In this document: one piece after another, positions 63,541 through 64,000 of the stretch | Layout: each line of letters starts with the position of its first letter | Position numbering within the stretch: the stretch's first letter is position 1 | Assembly: GCF_900129975.1 (NCBI RefSeq) | Contig: NZ_FSRG01000004.1 | Span: forward strand, 124,001 to 188,000 | Origin: Halodesulfovibrio marinisediminis DSM 17456 | Lineage (GTDB): Bacteria; Desulfobacterota; Desulfovibrionia; Desulfovibrionales; Desulfovibrionaceae | Length of the DNA: 64,000 bases | Reading direction: 5' to 3' | The notes under the pieces: generated by a model | What the model was told of the DNA's origin: nothing | The model's database searches: none | What the model saw: the letters and a program-made list of their open reading frames with translations, nothing else | Made by a program: the position numbers and the translations under genes

Positions 63541-63726
63541 GTCTGGCCTCCTAATTGGGAATGGGTTGTCATTCCTGTTTATGGTGCTTGATGAGCGCAC
63601 CATTGAAAGTTTTTGCTGAGCGCCTGATACAGTTTTTTGGCGATTGGTTCAAGATGGTGACTATTTTTGTCTCGTATCGTCTCAAAGAATAAAAGTGCTG
63701 AAAGAGTTATTGTTTGTACAGGTTCT

Positions 63727-64000
63727 TTATTTGTCCATATGAATATCCATTTGTGGAAATGGTATGGAAACCCCCTGTTCTGTCAGTGCATTTTTACATT
63801 CTTCCAGTAGTTCGAATTTTGTAGAGAGGTATTGTTCTGTAGGAACCCATGCCCGCATGGTTATATTGACGCTACTGTCTGCCAAAGCTTCCACGGCAAC
63901 AACCGGTTCAGGAGTGGTTCTTACAGCTGTATGTTTTTCTAGGACATCCAGAAGAATTTTTTTTGCTTCAGTAATGTTTGCCCCGTAGTCAATCCCGATT
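63727..64000 (-). CDS. C-terminal part of a small-conductance mechanosensitive channel (MscS), partial
   Basis: The last 90 codons of a gene that starts beyond the right edge; the stop is TAA at 63727-63729. It reads IGIDYGANITEAKKILLDVL at its visible start, RTTPEPVVAVEALADSSVNI, MRAWVPTEQY, and ends EQGVSIPFPQMDIHMDK. This is the cytoplasmic alpha/beta C-terminal domain of MscS channels, which open under membrane tension to release solutes. The gene lies upstream of purD on the same strand, 186 bp away, with no terminator that I can see. Confidence 0.88.
   Translation of the reverse strand, partial: IGIDYGANITEAKKILLDVLEKHTAVRTTPEPVVAVEALADSSVNITMRAWVPTEQYLSTKFELLEECKNALTEQGVSIPFPQMDIHMDK

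Noticed and set aside
1-64000. tRNA or rRNA genes
   Set aside because: I looked through the intergenic gaps for T-arm-like GGTTCGAATCC patterns and cloverleaf flanks and found none; a covariance search would be the decisive test.

Overview
The window looks like a chromosomal segment of a marine sulfate-reducing bacterium of the Desulfovibrionaceae, probably close to Halodesulfovibrio. The reasons are: two class III (c3-type) tetraheme cytochromes; a siroheme-decarboxylase-like gene next to hemL, as expected for the siroheme-dependent heme route; a small Desulfovibrio-type ferredoxin; anaerobic NrdDG; moderate GC by eye (not computed); and a gene order ahb-hemL-cbiG-cbiH-cytochrome c3 that, as far as I recall, matches the c3 locus of Desulfovibrio vulgaris. 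The species is inference. There is no phage, IS element, CRISPR array, tRNA or rRNA that I can support; this is mostly core chromosome.

Layout. 1-5650 (minus strand): a complete dipeptide/oligopeptide ABC transporter, dppABCDF order. 5651-6736: a long non-coding stretch with clustered palindromes. 6737-20595: a SagB-like nitroreductase, an rRNA cytosine methyltransferase, a secreted VCBS-repeat protein, nrdD/nrdG, a CheX-like phosphatase, ferredoxin, two small or TPR proteins, a Cache chemoreceptor, and a NicO metal transporter with its DUF1007 partner. 20719-21383: a Fur-box-controlled pair of small genes. 21818-27495: kdsD, purF, carB in one operon. 27883-29293: hisH-hisF. 29651-40151: exoIII, an M24 peptidase, SEL1 and SpoIIAA-like genes, sdaA, a FadL porin, asnS, a DsbA-like protein and icd. 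40525-42240: sigma-54-type amt-PII nitrogen operon. 42362-47119: aroE, an acyl-CoA synthetase, a Dabb protein and gpsA. 47509-52419: tetrapyrrole and cytochrome c3 cluster. 52906-56391: a 1161-residue acidic repeat protein. 56685-61497: acetate transporter, LacI regulator, and a BCCT transporter paired with a trypsin-fold protein that has lost its catalytic serine. 61751-63540: purD-purE. 63727-64000: the tail of an MscS-type channel.

The genes fit an anaerobic, amino-acid- and peptide-using heterotroph. Peptide uptake, serine deamination, ammonium uptake with PII control, de novo purine, pyrimidine, histidine and shikimate steps, and the tetrapyrrole supply for multiheme cytochromes sit close together. 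Non-coding DNA is rich in strong intrinsic terminators. At many gene ends these carry a dispersed repeat family (cores like TAAGCCGCG and CCGCCGGAGGC), and one copy supplies the ribosome binding site of cbiG.

Most worth a second look are the BCCT/pseudoprotease pair with an attenuator-like leader, a strict 11-bp direct-repeat array resembling tandem Pho boxes directly before a long hairpin, the acidic repeat protein, and the repeat family. No clearly new multi-gene system was found; these are candidates, not demonstrations.
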